Assembly: GCA_017942025.1 (NCBI GenBank)
Contig: JAGAVH010000014.1
Location: 1-64,000, forward strand
Reading direction: 5' to 3'
Source: Ruminiclostridium sp.
GTDB lineage: Bacteria; Bacillota; Clostridia; Oscillospirales; Ruminococcaceae
DNA: 64,000 nucleotides
Below the pieces are notes generated by a model, which saw only the letters and a program-made list of their open reading frames with translations, did not search any database and was not told the DNA's origin. The translations under genes were made by a program, and so were the position numbers. This document shows, piece after piece, positions 33,534 to 47,704 of this stretch; position 1 is the first letter of the stretch; every line of letters begins with the position of its first letter.

Positions 33534-35667
33534 CAGATATTTTTCCCGCTATTTCTTTTACAAGCTAGCAAAACACAAGGTGCTTTTAATAGTTTCTCTT
33601 GTAGCGAACATTCTTGCTCTTCCTCTGATGGCTATTATTACATCATCCTCGGTAGAGGGAATATATAATATCCTGGCAAATCTTACTGAAGAAGGTCCCC
33701 TTTCCTTTGAAACCAGAACTGCACTTAAAAACCTTGCAGGCAGTGCGGAAAATGCATTTGTAATCTGCATTTTCGTATTTGCCGCACTGACTATCATCAG
33801 CCTTGCCGCACCTACGGTTATTATGAGCTACAACAGCAAGCGCTCCGACTCGGATATGTATTTAAGTCTGCCGATATCGACAAAGGGCAGATTTTTAGCC
33901 GACTCTCTTGCAGGCTTTGTTATAGCTGTATTGCCGCTTGCAATCAATTTTCTCGGCGGCTTTATATTCATACAGAAGGCGGCAGGGGTATTATCTGAGC
34001 ATTTTGAATTATTCAATTCTCTTAGCGTTACCGACCTTACCCGCTTATGCGTATGCAACGCCTATGATATGTTCTTTTTTGCGGCAACTACGGGAATAAT
34101 TACCGTAACTGCGGTATATTTCACATCCCTTTTCTTTACCTGCTGTACCGGCAGAAGAGCGGAAGGCATTATATATTCTTTAGCTACTCCCCTTGTAGCT
34201 TTACTCACTATTAATAATCTCGTTACCCTTATTTTAAATACCACACGGGGAATAACGAGCTGGCCCGAGCTTGAAAATATTCCTGCGCATATGCCCGTTT
34301 TCGGCACGCTTTTTGCAGGTATGGGCAGATTTACAAAGGCACGTACGGTAACCTCTGAAATGGTGCCTGAGGTTCTCGCTTTCCCGGTATCAGTTATAAT
34401 TTCCGCAATAATAATCTGCCTTTTACTGCTTTTTGCCGCTTATATATGCACTAAAAAGAGAAAGGCGGAAAACACCGGCAAGCCCTTTGCAATAGAGCTT
34501 ATATACAAGGTGATAATGACTCTTCTTGTGGTATGCTTTGTAGGTCTGCTGGTGGTATCCTTCAGAAATAACCAGTCGGGACTTGCTGTTACTATCCTTA
34601 TACTCTTTGCAATTTATATGACTTTACAGCTTTTCCACTACAAGAGCATAAAGAAAATACCGATGCACCTTTTACATCTTGTACTGACCTCGGCTATAGC
34701 CTTCGGCGGCTTTACCCTCATCGGATTATCCGAGGGCTTTGGCTACGGCAAATATATCCCCAATATTGATGCAGTCCAGTCCGTTACCGTGGGCGAATCA
34801 TATACAGGCTTCATTAACCGTGACGGTCTTATCTATACCGATAAAGAAAATATAGAGATGGTGTCACAGCTTCATAAAAAGTGTGTTGCTGATAACATAG
34901 AGACCGGTCACCAGTTCAGAATTACCTATAAGCTGAAAAACGGTACTGTAGTTTCAAGAAGCTATATAGACGCTATTAACGTACACGTAGACTTGGGCAA
35001 AGAAATAGGAAACACTCTTTTATCTTCTCCTGCTACTATAGATCAGGTATTCGGCGGTGGAGAAATCTCCAACGTAGAGGGTAACTTTATTCTTAAAGAA
35101 GGCCTTACAGCAAGCGGACTTTCCGAGGAAGGTACAAAAGAGCTTATGGAAGCTATAAAGCTTGATGGCAACGCCAAAAATCTTACAAGCGGTAAGGTGA
35201 TAGGCGCCGCCGAGCTTTTCTGGTCTGATAAAGACAGTTATAACAACTTTTCGCTGGATATAACGGAAAACTGCGAAAATATAATTTCCGTTCTTAATAA
35301 CAAGGAAAATTACGTTTACTCACGCTTCAATCATTTCTACGCCTCCTCCGAAAAAGCCGCAGAGCCTGATTCTATCTGTATGTTTATAGAAAATCTGACA
35401 GATGATGATTTTTCAACGGATAAAAACTTCTATATCAGAAACAAGGATAAGGAAAACGACAAGGTAAAGGCACTTTTTGAGCTTATGGAGTTTAGTAGCT
35501 ACATGATTACACAGCCTTATCACGTTGCAGTAAATGCATCCACCATATCTATGTGCGTTTCAGAAGAAAATGCCGACGAAGCTGAAAGGCTGATAAAGGA
35601 AATAGAAGCAGAAAGAGAAAAGAACGGTGATAAGCCCGATTTTACAGACTGTCTTCTTTTCGGCTGA
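33520..35667 (+). CDS. ABC transporter permease, first of two paralogues
   Basis: A 715-residue membrane protein with about eight helices in the first 410 residues and a large C-terminal soluble domain (about 420-715). The opening FYKLAKHKVLLIVSLVANI and the SDMYLSLPISTKGRFLADSL segment are nearly the same as in the next gene, so the two arose by tandem duplication. It overlaps the ATPase gene by 14 bp. It belongs to the ABC-2-like permeases that accompany YtrA-type regulators; the transported substance is unknown. Confidence 0.82.
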   Translation: MKLTDRYFSRYFFYKLAKHKVLLIVSLVANILALPLMAIITSSSVEGIYNILANLTEEGPLSFETRTALKNLAGSAENAFVICIFVFAALTIISLAAPTVIMSYNSKRSDSDMYLSLPISTKGRFLADSLAGFVIAVLPLAINFLGGFIFIQKAAGVLSEHFELFNSLSVTDLTRLCVCNAYDMFFFAATTGIITVTAVYFTSLFFTCCTGRRAEGIIYSLATPLVALLTINNLVTLILNTTRGITSWPELENIPAHMPVFGTLFAGMGRFTKARTVTSEMVPEVLAFPVSVIISAIIICLLLLFAAYICTKKRKAENTGKPFAIELIYKVIMTLLVVCFVGLLVVSFRNNQSGLAVTILILFAIYMTLQLFHYKSIKKIPMHLLHLVLTSAIAFGGFTLIGLSEGFGYGKYIPNIDAVQSVTVGESYTGFINRDGLIYTDKENIEMVSQLHKKCVADNIETGHQFRITYKLKNGTVVSRSYIDAINVHVDLGKEIGNTLLSSPATIDQVFGGGEISNVEGNFILKEGLTASGLSEEGTKELMEAIKLDGNAKNLTSGKVIGAAELFWSDKDSYNNFSLDITENCENIISVLNNKENYVYSRFNHFYASSEKAAEPDSICMFIENLTDDDFSTDKNFYIRNKDKENDKVKALFELMEFSSYMITQPYHVAVNASTISMCVSEENADEAERLIKEIEAEREKNGDKPDFTDCLLFG

Positions 35668-35693
35668 TAACGAAAAAATGAAAGGATCAGATT

Positions 35694-37892
35694 ATGAAGG
35701 CTAAAAATTCATATTTCTCCCGATATCTTGGCTACAAGCTATTAAAACATAAAGTGCTTTTAATAGTTTCTCTTGTAGCGAATATACTGGCTCTGCCTCT
35801 GATGGCTCTTGTTACCTCTGTCAATACAGAAAAGGTATGCGATCTGCTTATATCGTCAACGGATGCTATGCGCAGAACAGAGGAGTTTCAGAACGCCTTT
35901 TATAATCTCACTCTGCCTATAGATAACGCTTTTAATATCTGCGTTATAGCATTTGCCGTTATTGCCGTTATTGCACTTATCACTCCGTCCACCGTAATGA
36001 GCTACAGCTATAAGCAAGCTGACTCGGATATGTATTTAAGTCTGCCGATATCCACAAAAAGCAGATTTTTCGCAGATACCCTTGCAGGTGCAATTATCTC
36101 GCTTTTCCCTCTTGCGCTTAATTTTTTCGGCGGTGTCCTCCTGACAGGCAGGACTGCGCAGGTGCTGGCAGAAAAATCAGGCGCCTTTAACGGGATAGTA
36201 ATGCCTCAATCATCATATCTTACAGTAAGTCACGCCTGTGAGCTATTTAACCATGTGGCTGTCGTGGGTATTATCTTTATAAGCTGTGTATATCTTGTTT
36301 CTCTGTTTTTTGCCGGTTGTACGAGTAAAAAATCCACCAGTATCATTTACAGCATCATAACTCCCTTAATTCTTACAGGTATCGGCATATTTACATCAAT
36401 GCTTATTGGCAGAACGGCTCACGGAATAACAAGCTGGAAGGAAGTGCAAGAAATCCCCTCCTATATAGCACCCTTTGGCATTCTTAAAACAGGGTGGGAA
36501 AGATTTAACGACGTAACCACCTACACGTCGGTCATAGATGTATCCGAGCTGAATATTCCTTCAGGCATAATAATCACTCACATAGTAGCTTGTCTTCTGT
36601 TTTTACTGGGTGCCTTAATCTGCGCCGTTAAAAGAAAGGCGGAAAATACAGATAGGCCCTTTGCAATAGAATTTGTCTACAAAATAATAATCACACTTTT
36701 CGTTGCACTTCTTGTAAGCGCAGTAGTTGCCGTTACGGCGTTTTACTACACGATAAACGTAACGCTTGCAATAATCACTATGATAATTGCGCTTATAATC
36801 TATCTTACGGTACAACTGATACACTATAAGAGCATAAAAAAGCTGCCGAAGTTACTTTTGCATTTCGGCATATCGGCGACGGTATTCTTTGCGGTGTTTG
36901 TCGGCGTTGCCTTTTCCGACGGATTCGGTGCGGCACATTACGTACCGTCCCCGGATGAGATAGAAAGCGTTGAAGTGTCAAATATGATAACGGGTATCCG
37001 TTCTGATAATAATCTGTCCTTTATCCACAGAAGTGATATAGAGCTTGTAACCTCCCTGCACAAGAAATGTGTTGAAGAAAAGGTACAGACAGGCTTCGAT
37101 TTTGAAATAACCTATAAGCTGAAAAACGGAGAAACCGTTGTCAGAAGCTATGAGGACGGCGCAAAGGGCAGTACGGTAGGCTCGCAGGTACGCAATGGTC
37201 TGCTTTCCTCTCCGATGACTATGCAGCAGTTGTTACCGAAGGAATACGAAATCGGTCCTGATTCCTACGGCTCATTCATTTTAATTGACGGCACTACTGT
37301 GACAAACCGCCTCTCGCCGAAGGGTATAACAGAGCTTTTAAAGGCAATCAGACTTGACTATGTCAAAGGAACGCTCCTTGAAGGAAAAACAATAGGCCGT
37401 GTGTCATTCTGCTGGGAAGACGGTCCGATGAGTCATCAGCGTGGTACTGTTTTCGTAAAAGAAAACAGCGAAAACGTTCTTGAGGTGCTGAGAGATGAAA
37501 ACAACTATATGATAAAGGAGGAGTCTGATTTCTACCGCACCACCGACAATATACCGAGAGCTGACAGAATAGCAGTAATTATCGGCAACAATAATTACTG
37601 GTATGATAAGAAATCCGACATCGATCGTTTCCTTTATATAAGACACAGGGATTTTGAAAACGAAAAGGTCAGAGAGCTTATGTCACTTGTTGAGCTGGGC
37701 GAAAACGGATTATATGATTATAGCAAGGACTACGGCGTGTGGGTTGATAAGCTGGATATCTACTCTGTCTACATAGGTATAAGGGAAGAGAACGTCGAAA
37801 GGGCGCTGACTCTTATAGATGAAATAAAAGCAGACAGAGAAAAGAGCGGCGATAATACCGATTTTACGGATTTTTATCTTTTCGGAGAATAA
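35694..37892 (+). CDS. ABC transporter permease, second paralogue
   Basis: A 732-residue paralogue of the preceding permease with the same helix layout and C-terminal soluble domain (about 430-732). Some stretches are alike even at DNA level, for example in the first 45 codons, which suggests recent duplication or gene conversion. The soluble domains have diverged more, as expected for a heterodimer in which each half contacts a different partner. AAAGGA precedes the ATG, and a terminator follows 12 bp after the stop. Confidence 0.82.
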   Translation: MKAKNSYFSRYLGYKLLKHKVLLIVSLVANILALPLMALVTSVNTEKVCDLLISSTDAMRRTEEFQNAFYNLTLPIDNAFNICVIAFAVIAVIALITPSTVMSYSYKQADSDMYLSLPISTKSRFFADTLAGAIISLFPLALNFFGGVLLTGRTAQVLAEKSGAFNGIVMPQSSYLTVSHACELFNHVAVVGIIFISCVYLVSLFFAGCTSKKSTSIIYSIITPLILTGIGIFTSMLIGRTAHGITSWKEVQEIPSYIAPFGILKTGWERFNDVTTYTSVIDVSELNIPSGIIITHIVACLLFLLGALICAVKRKAENTDRPFAIEFVYKIIITLFVALLVSAVVAVTAFYYTINVTLAIITMIIALIIYLTVQLIHYKSIKKLPKLLLHFGISATVFFAVFVGVAFSDGFGAAHYVPSPDEIESVEVSNMITGIRSDNNLSFIHRSDIELVTSLHKKCVEEKVQTGFDFEITYKLKNGETVVRSYEDGAKGSTVGSQVRNGLLSSPMTMQQLLPKEYEIGPDSYGSFILIDGTTVTNRLSPKGITELLKAIRLDYVKGTLLEGKTIGRVSFCWEDGPMSHQRGTVFVKENSENVLEVLRDENNYMIKEESDFYRTTDNIPRADRIAVIIGNNNYWYDKKSDIDRFLYIRHRDFENEKVRELMSLVELGENGLYDYSKDYGVWVDKLDIYSVYIGIREENVERALTLIDEIKADREKSGDNTDFTDFYLFGE

Positions 37893-37903
37893 CGATATAA
37901 AAA

Positions 37904-37927
37904 AGACAGATGCAAACGCACCTGTCT
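37904..37927. terminator. Bidirectional terminator between the permease and GGDEF/EAL genes
   Basis: AGACAGATGC (37904-37913), loop AAAC, GCACCTGTCT (37918-37927), one mismatch. A-rich on the left and T-rich on the right, so it works for both converging genes. Confidence 0.85.
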
Positions 37928-37933
37928 TTTCTT

Positions 37934-39631
37934 TTATATTTCTATTTTACCTGAATATCTTCTTGTCTTTAATCTCTCGAAGAATTCCTCCTCGCATAAA
38001 GGCTTGTCATAAAGATAGCCCTGCACTACGCTACAGTCGATGCTGTTCAGGAATCTCGCCTGATCGGGAGTTTCAACACCCTCGGCTACAGTTTTCATAT
38101 CCAGCTCTCTTAACATCTTTACCATATTGCGAACTACTATTTCATCGGTTCTGCTGCCGTTCTTTATTACGTTATCGATAAAGGATTTATCCAGCTTTAC
38201 CACGTCGAACATAAAATCGGTAAGCAGATTAAGAGAAGAATAACCCGTACCAAAATCGTCAATCGAAGTCACAATTCCGTTATGCTTCATTGCGCTTACA
38301 AGTTTCTTTACTGCGTCATAGTCGCTGTAATCCGACATCTCGGTAAGCTCTATCTCAATATATCTGTGCTCTATGCCGTATTTATCCACCACGTCAAGAA
38401 TCTGCTGTGCAACATCAGGATTCTGCAGATGCATCTTTGAAAAGTTTACCGATACGGTAACCGGCTCAACGCCCATATCAGTCCACTTTTTTATATCTCT
38501 GCATACCTGGTCTAAAACGTAGAAGTCAAGAGTACATATACTGCCGTCTCTTTCAAAAAGAGGTATAAATTCAAGCGGCGGCACCAGCTTGCCGTTTTTC
38601 AGCCAGCGCACTAAAGCCTCACAGCCGCATATTTCATGGTTTCTTACGTCAACCTTAGGCTGATAATAAACGACGAATTCCCTTTCCCTTATTGCAAAGG
38701 GGAAATCGGTAGCTATCGCCTGTTCCCTTGCCATGCGGCTTACTATTGCCTGACTGAAAAGCACAACATCCTCTGTTGTTCTTCTTTTCGCCATACCTAT
38801 AGCCGCAGAAATACAGTTCATAACGTGAGGCATTTCATCGCCCTGCATTATGTCATACATACCGATACGGGCAGAAATGTTCAGATGATGCTCCATACCG
38901 CCATATTTTGTATTTATACTGATGCAGGAAAGTCCCTCGGCAATTATATCTCTTCTTTCCTTTTTGATAAGGAGAGTAAAGTTATCACCGCCAAGTCTTG
39001 CGGCATATTCATCGTCAAGGAGCATTCCGCTTAAAGCAAGGGCGTATTCCTTTATGATAAGGTCGCCGTTTTTGTTTCCTATCTGACCGTTTATATATTT
39101 GAAATTCTTTATGTTAATATACATTGCTGTATAATCCTGAAGCTGTCCCTGATGAAAAAGAGCGGCACCCGTGGACATAAAACCGCCAAGGCTCAGCAGT
39201 CCCGTGGTAAAATCAACAGACAGGCTCTTGTTTATGACTTCAGCCAGTCTTGCTCTGCCACACATAGCAAAGATGTTCTTGCAGACAAATTCAACGTATT
39301 CTCTTTCCTCATCGTTCCAGCTGTGTCCCTTTACGGCGTTTACCTTAAAGGCTACGCTTGCTCCGTTGCTGGTGGAATATTCACGGAAAAACAGCTCATC
39401 GTTATAGCCTGATTCATGCTCATACAGTACCATTTCGGCCTCACGTCCCTTTCTCTCAAAGGGTGTGGGAGGCGCATAGAATTTACATTCCATCCTGCCA
39501 AGATATATATCCTCTGCTATAAGAGGAAGGCTTTCCCTTACTCTCTGTGCTATCTCGTCAGGAGAAAGTCCTATTCTTTCTATACTGTTATAAAATTCTA
39601 TAAAATTTTTACTGCAGATATCACTGCTCAT
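37934..39631 (-). CDS. c-di-GMP phosphodiesterase, degenerate GGDEF plus EAL
   Basis: A 565-residue protein: an N-terminal sensor-like region (about 1-140) without recognisable membrane helices, a GGDEF domain (about 145-300) and an EAL domain (about 315-560). The GGDEF signature reads GGDNF, so cyclase activity is probably lost. The EAL domain keeps its metal and catalytic set: CEALVRW, SVNFS, IELTE, IDDFGTGYSS, KLDKSF, AEGVET and VVQGYLYDKP. It should therefore break down c-di-GMP, perhaps with GTP sensed by the altered GGDEF. It is transcribed alone. Confidence 0.9.
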   Translation of the reverse strand: MSSDICSKNFIEFYNSIERIGLSPDEIAQRVRESLPLIAEDIYLGRMECKFYAPPTPFERKGREAEMVLYEHESGYNDELFFREYSTSNGASVAFKVNAVKGHSWNDEEREYVEFVCKNIFAMCGRARLAEVINKSLSVDFTTGLLSLGGFMSTGAALFHQGQLQDYTAMYINIKNFKYINGQIGNKNGDLIIKEYALALSGMLLDDEYAARLGGDNFTLLIKKERRDIIAEGLSCISINTKYGGMEHHLNISARIGMYDIMQGDEMPHVMNCISAAIGMAKRRTTEDVVLFSQAIVSRMAREQAIATDFPFAIREREFVVYYQPKVDVRNHEICGCEALVRWLKNGKLVPPLEFIPLFERDGSICTLDFYVLDQVCRDIKKWTDMGVEPVTVSVNFSKMHLQNPDVAQQILDVVDKYGIEHRYIEIELTEMSDYSDYDAVKKLVSAMKHNGIVTSIDDFGTGYSSLNLLTDFMFDVVKLDKSFIDNVIKNGSRTDEIVVRNMVKMLRELDMKTVAEGVETPDQARFLNSIDCSVVQGYLYDKPLCEEEFFERLKTRRYSGKIEI

Positions 39632-39755
39632 AAAACTTCATCTCCGCTTTTATATGATTATTTGCTACATACAATTTTACCACTTGTGGCAAGCTTTGTC
39701 AATAAAACCGCCCATATAAGGATATATTTTACCATTTATAAAGTGAAATTTACCA

Positions 39756-40565
39756 TCAGCCTCTGCGAAATTCCGTCGGCGTCATCCCTTCGTATCTTTT
39801 AAACAGCTTACAGAAATAACTGCCCGAGCAGAAGCCTACCCTTTCAGATATTTCATCAACCGAATAATCGGAAGAATTAAGCAGCTCCTTTGCGGTCTGT
39901 ATTCTGCGTTTTGCTACGTATTCCATAGGGCGTGAGCCAAGAGCGGAGCGGAACAGTCTGCACAGGTGCTGCTCTGATACCCCTGCTACCAAGCATAACT
40001 GCTCCATCGTAACAGAGCTGCTATAATTTGCGTTTATATAATCTACTGCTTTTAAAACTGCGGAGCTTGTTATTTTCCTTGTTGCCGCTGAGGACGTTAC
40101 TCTGTAAAGCTCTATCAGAAAATCGTAAAGATACCCTGCGGCACGGTAGTTTCCGAAAATACTGTCATCTCTTATAGCCTCGTGCATCTTGCGGAAGATA
40201 TGCTCTATAGTCTTTATCTCCGACATCTCGAATACTCCCGCTTTAGAAAAGCCGAAATGCTTCATAATCTGCTCTGCGGCGCTACCACCGGGTATTACCC
40301 AATGGGTATCCCATATTTCTTCATTCGGATAATATTCGTGAGGATAATTTGCAGGCAGAAAAAAACCCATTGAGGGTTTTATTATATAAGTCTTTCCGTC
40401 AAGGATAAGAGTACCGCTACCCTTGGTGCAATATATTATCTGGGGTTGCTTATAGCCCTCTTTTCTTATAAAATGCTCTTCTCTTATATTCACACCCATT
40501 TCCACAAGGTATAAGGGTAGTTCCCCTTCTGAACGGATGATGGGAAAATCATAGTATAAAACCAC
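39756..40565 (-). CDS. AraC-family transcriptional regulator
   Basis: A 269-residue regulator: an N-terminal cupin-type sugar-sensing domain (about 15-140; DGKTYIIKPSMGFFLPAN) and a C-terminal double helix-turn-helix (about 168-267) with VAGVSEQHLCRLFR and ISERVGFCSGSYFCKLFKRYEGMTPTEFR. It is divergent from the GH29-GH2 operon with a gap of about 150 bp, so it probably activates that operon in response to a galactoside or fucoside. The TTGAC-N6-GTCAA palindrome at the operon's promoter is one possible contact site. Confidence 0.88.
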   Translation of the reverse strand: MVLYYDFPIIRSEGELPLYLVEMGVNIREEHFIRKEGYKQPQIIYCTKGSGTLILDGKTYIIKPSMGFFLPANYPHEYYPNEEIWDTHWVIPGGSAAEQIMKHFGFSKAGVFEMSEIKTIEHIFRKMHEAIRDDSIFGNYRAAGYLYDFLIELYRVTSSAATRKITSSAVLKAVDYINANYSSSVTMEQLCLVAGVSEQHLCRLFRSALGSRPMEYVAKRRIQTAKELLNSSDYSVDEISERVGFCSGSYFCKLFKRYEGMTPTEFRRG

Positions 40566-40660
40566 TCTTCATTCTCCTTGATTCTTATTTTCTGCGGTAA
40601 ACCGCTTTATAAAAAATTTTATCAGATGTTCAAATCGTTATATTATAATAATATCGCTTA

Positions 40661-40689
40661 TTGACTTTAATGTCAAGTGGGGATAAAAT
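40661..40689 (+). promoter_or_regulatory. Promoter of the GH29-GH2 operon, with palindrome
   Basis: TTGACT (40661-40666), 17 bp, TAAAAT (40684-40689). The -35 box is part of the inverted repeat TTGAC-TTTAAT-GTCAA (40661-40676), so a regulator bound there would cover the -35. Confidence 0.6.
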
Positions 40690-40718
40690 AAGAATATAAA
40701 TTACAGGGAGGTATGATT

Positions 40719-45174
<4,456 letters not shown>

Positions 45175-45251
45175 TTACGGACTTTTGTTAAAATAAATAG
45201 ATTGCTGATTTTTATATACAACAAACGAAAAGCTCCACAACAACAAAAAAT

Positions 45252-45273
45252 CCCCCGCAGCAAGCTGCGGGGG
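45252..45273 (-). terminator. Terminator of the surface protein gene
   Basis: CCCCCGCAG (45252-45260), loop CAAG, CTGCGGGGG (45265-45273), followed by a T-run on the minus strand (ATTTTTTG). Confidence 0.9.
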
Positions 45274-45316
45274 ACTGTTTGTTCAGTTAAGATGTAATTC
45301 AAACAATCAGTTTAAA

Positions 45317-46270
45317 TTAGCTTCTCTTCTTAGCTACTACGATAGCGCCTGTTGCGAGAACAGCGATACCAGCTACGAGAGCAACACCTTCAACACCTGT
45401 GCCAGCGTTGGGCTTGGAAGAATCGCCAGGGTTAGCGGGTGCTTCGGGCTCGGGATCAGCGGGAGCTTCGGGCTCAGGATCAGCTGCGCCGCCTGCTGTC
45501 TTGTAAATTGTTTCGTTACCGAGGGGATCGAATTCCATAATAACTTCGCCGTTCTTGTCAAGAAGTTCGCACTTTAATACGTTCATAGGAACGACATCGG
45601 CGCCCCATTCCTGAAGAGCGATCTGGAAGCAATCAACCTTGTTTACTTCGAAATCAGCGCTGTTGAAGGGGTTATCAAAGCCTGTAGCTGTGAGCTCATA
45701 CTTGTAATTGCCGAGGTCCTTTGCAGAAACAGGCTGGTCATCTGCTGTATCTTCATTGTTTGTGTTGGGATTTGTAGAAACTGCTTCGCCTGCAGCGTTT
45801 ACATAATCAACGCCCCACCATTCCTGTGACATCCAGTTGAAAGCCTTCCAGATATCGGAATCGGGTTCGCCTGTTGTCTTGTTTCCATCTGCATCATATT
45901 CGATAACCTTTGTGGGGTCACCCTGGTAAGGATAGATATCGCCGCCGTTAACGGACATTACGACACCGCCACCAACGTTACCCTCGAAGAATTCTAATGC
46001 CATACCTTCGAAATCTTCGTTGTCAAGGTCGAGATCGATTGTGAATCTTACACCGTCGATTGCTGCAAGATCAATACCGTAATCTGTTGCGGGCTTGTTT
46101 TCTGCTTCATTACCTGCGTTGTAAACCTGAACGAGCCACATAGTTGTGCCTGCACTTACACCACCAAGTGTTCCTTCAGGAACAACAAGAGAAGCGCTTG
46201 CTGCTACTGCAAGTGAGCTGGATGCTACAGCTGCTGCTGCGATACCAGCCATGATTTTTCTTAACTTCAT
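45317..46270 (-). CDS. Secreted surface protein with sortase-type C-terminus
   Basis: A 317-residue exported protein. The signal peptide (about 1-27) ends ASAS-LVVPEG. The mature part (about 28-260) is acidic, Trp/Asn/Asp-rich and of unknown fold. It is followed by an ADPEPEAPA repeat linker and a C-terminal sorting region: NAGTG, a hydrophobic helix (GVALVAGIAVLATGAIVVA) and KKRS. NAGTG fits an NxxTG-type sortase motif but lacks the usual Pro, so cell-wall anchoring is likely, not certain. A strong promoter (TTGACA-N17-TAAAAT), AGGAGG SD and a strong terminator suggest abundant expression of a single-gene unit. No homologous function is recognised. Confidence 0.8.
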   Translation of the reverse strand: MKLRKIMAGIAAAAVASSSLAVAASASLVVPEGTLGGVSAGTTMWLVQVYNAGNEAENKPATDYGIDLAAIDGVRFTIDLDLDNEDFEGMALEFFEGNVGGGVVMSVNGGDIYPYQGDPTKVIEYDADGNKTTGEPDSDIWKAFNWMSQEWWGVDYVNAAGEAVSTNPNTNNEDTADDQPVSAKDLGNYKYELTATGFDNPFNSADFEVNKVDCFQIALQEWGADVVPMNVLKCELLDKNGEVIMEFDPLGNETIYKTAGGAADPEPEAPADPEPEAPANPGDSSKPNAGTGVEGVALVAGIAVLATGAIVVAKKRS

Positions 46271-46347
46271 TGGTTAAGTCCTCCTTGTTAAAAAAACTTT
46301 ATAAAGTGTTTTTTAATACTACAACCTATATGTAGCATTGTACATTT

Positions 46348-46376
46348 ATTTTACCATTTGCAAAGAGCTATGTCAA
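46348..46376 (-). promoter_or_regulatory. Promoter of the surface protein gene
   Basis: Minus strand TTGACA (46371-46376), 17 bp, TAAAAT (46348-46353), giving a leader of about 70 bases. Confidence 0.75.
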
Positions 46377-46495
46377 TGTGCAAAATGAATAAAATAATTT
46401 TTTCCTTTTTGTGCAATGATGTTAATTTTCTGCTTTATTTTTGGTTAATTTAAGTAAAATTAGTAAATAACTATTCTTTAAATAGATTTTTACAA

Positions 46496-47704
46496 TTACT
46501 GGTTCAGTCTGAAATGCACCGGGATACCGTTTTTATATTCAATTACAGGCTCACCCTTTATAAGAGGGAGGAAGTAATTGAGAGCGTCGATAGTAACATT
46601 ATTACCCTCGTCATTTATCCACTCAACAGGGAAATATTTAGCCTTGTTTGCACAGTCTCTTACGTCGCAGGGGACAATGTCAACTCTGTAAGGGTTGTTA
46701 CTGATACGCTTGAAGGTCATCATAACACCTGAAAGACCGTATTCTATAGCAGATGTAACAGCCTCAGAGCCAATTCTTTCCGCTTCTTCAAGGTCGGTAA
46801 GCGAAGCTATATGAGAGCCGCAACGCTGCATTACGTTAAGCTCGATAGAACGTACCTTACAGCCTATTCTCTCTCTTGCTATATTTTCCAGATACTTGCC
46901 AACACCCGATAAATAGGAATGTCCGAAGGCGTCAACAACGCCTGTCTTGCCGCCTGAGCAGTCAATGCCCTCTGATACGGCAACTACTACAGCCTTGTAC
47001 TTCTGCTGTGCAAGACGGATATCGTCAAGGAACTTCTCTACCGAGAATTCTCTTTCAGGCAGATATATCATATGAGGCGCAGGCTCGCCGTTGGCACGGA
47101 GCACGCAGGAAGAAGCTGTAAGCCAGCCTGCATCTCTGCCCATTATCTCTACTATAGTAATAGAAGGGATTGAATAAACACGGCTGTCACGGATTATCTC
47201 CTGGAGCGAGGTTGCCACATACTTTGCCGCAGAACCAAAGCCGGGAGTATGGTCGGTTTCGGGCAGGTCGTTATCTATAGTCTTGGGCACGCCCACTACC
47301 TTTATATCAATATTGTTCTTTTTAAGATAGTCGTCCAGCTTCATAACGGTATCCATGGAGTCGTTACCGCCGATGTAGAAAAACGCTCTGATGTTATTCT
47401 TGCGGAAGGTGTCCACTATTCTTACATAGTCAAGCTCATTTTCATCAGCATTCGCCAGCTTGTAACGGCAGGAGCCGAGAACTGTGGACGGCGTCTTTAT
47501 AAGCAGGTCCTTGTCGTGAGCGGTGGTGATTACCTGCTTTAAATTTATCAGATTATTGTTTATGATTCCCTCAATACCGTTGATAGAGCCATAAACTCTG
47601 TCGATACAATCAAAATTCTGCGCTCCCTCGAATACGCCGCAGAGAGAGGCATTGATAGCCGCGGTAGGTCCGCCCGACTGTGCTACTGCAATATTGAATT
47701 TCAT
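46496..47704 (-). CDS. pfp: PPi-dependent 6-phosphofructokinase
   Basis: Phosphorylates fructose 6-phosphate in glycolysis, using pyrophosphate. The 402-residue protein has the PFK phosphate-donor loop in the form GGNDSMD; ATP enzymes have GGDGS, and an acidic residue at this place excludes ATP. The substrate loop is PKTIDNDL, where the Lys replaces the Gly of ATP-type enzymes. MGRDAGWL and MQRCGSHIAS are also typical. Such PPi-PFKs are widespread in anaerobic cellulolytic Clostridia. It is transcribed alone. Confidence 0.93.
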   Translation of the reverse strand: MKFNIAVAQSGGPTAAINASLCGVFEGAQNFDCIDRVYGSINGIEGIINNNLINLKQVITTAHDKDLLIKTPSTVLGSCRYKLANADENELDYVRIVDTFRKNNIRAFFYIGGNDSMDTVMKLDDYLKKNNIDIKVVGVPKTIDNDLPETDHTPGFGSAAKYVATSLQEIIRDSRVYSIPSITIVEIMGRDAGWLTASSCVLRANGEPAPHMIYLPEREFSVEKFLDDIRLAQQKYKAVVVAVSEGIDCSGGKTGVVDAFGHSYLSGVGKYLENIARERIGCKVRSIELNVMQRCGSHIASLTDLEEAERIGSEAVTSAIEYGLSGVMMTFKRISNNPYRVDIVPCDVRDCANKAKYFPVEWINDEGNNVTIDALNYFLPLIKGEPVIEYKNGIPVHFRLNQ

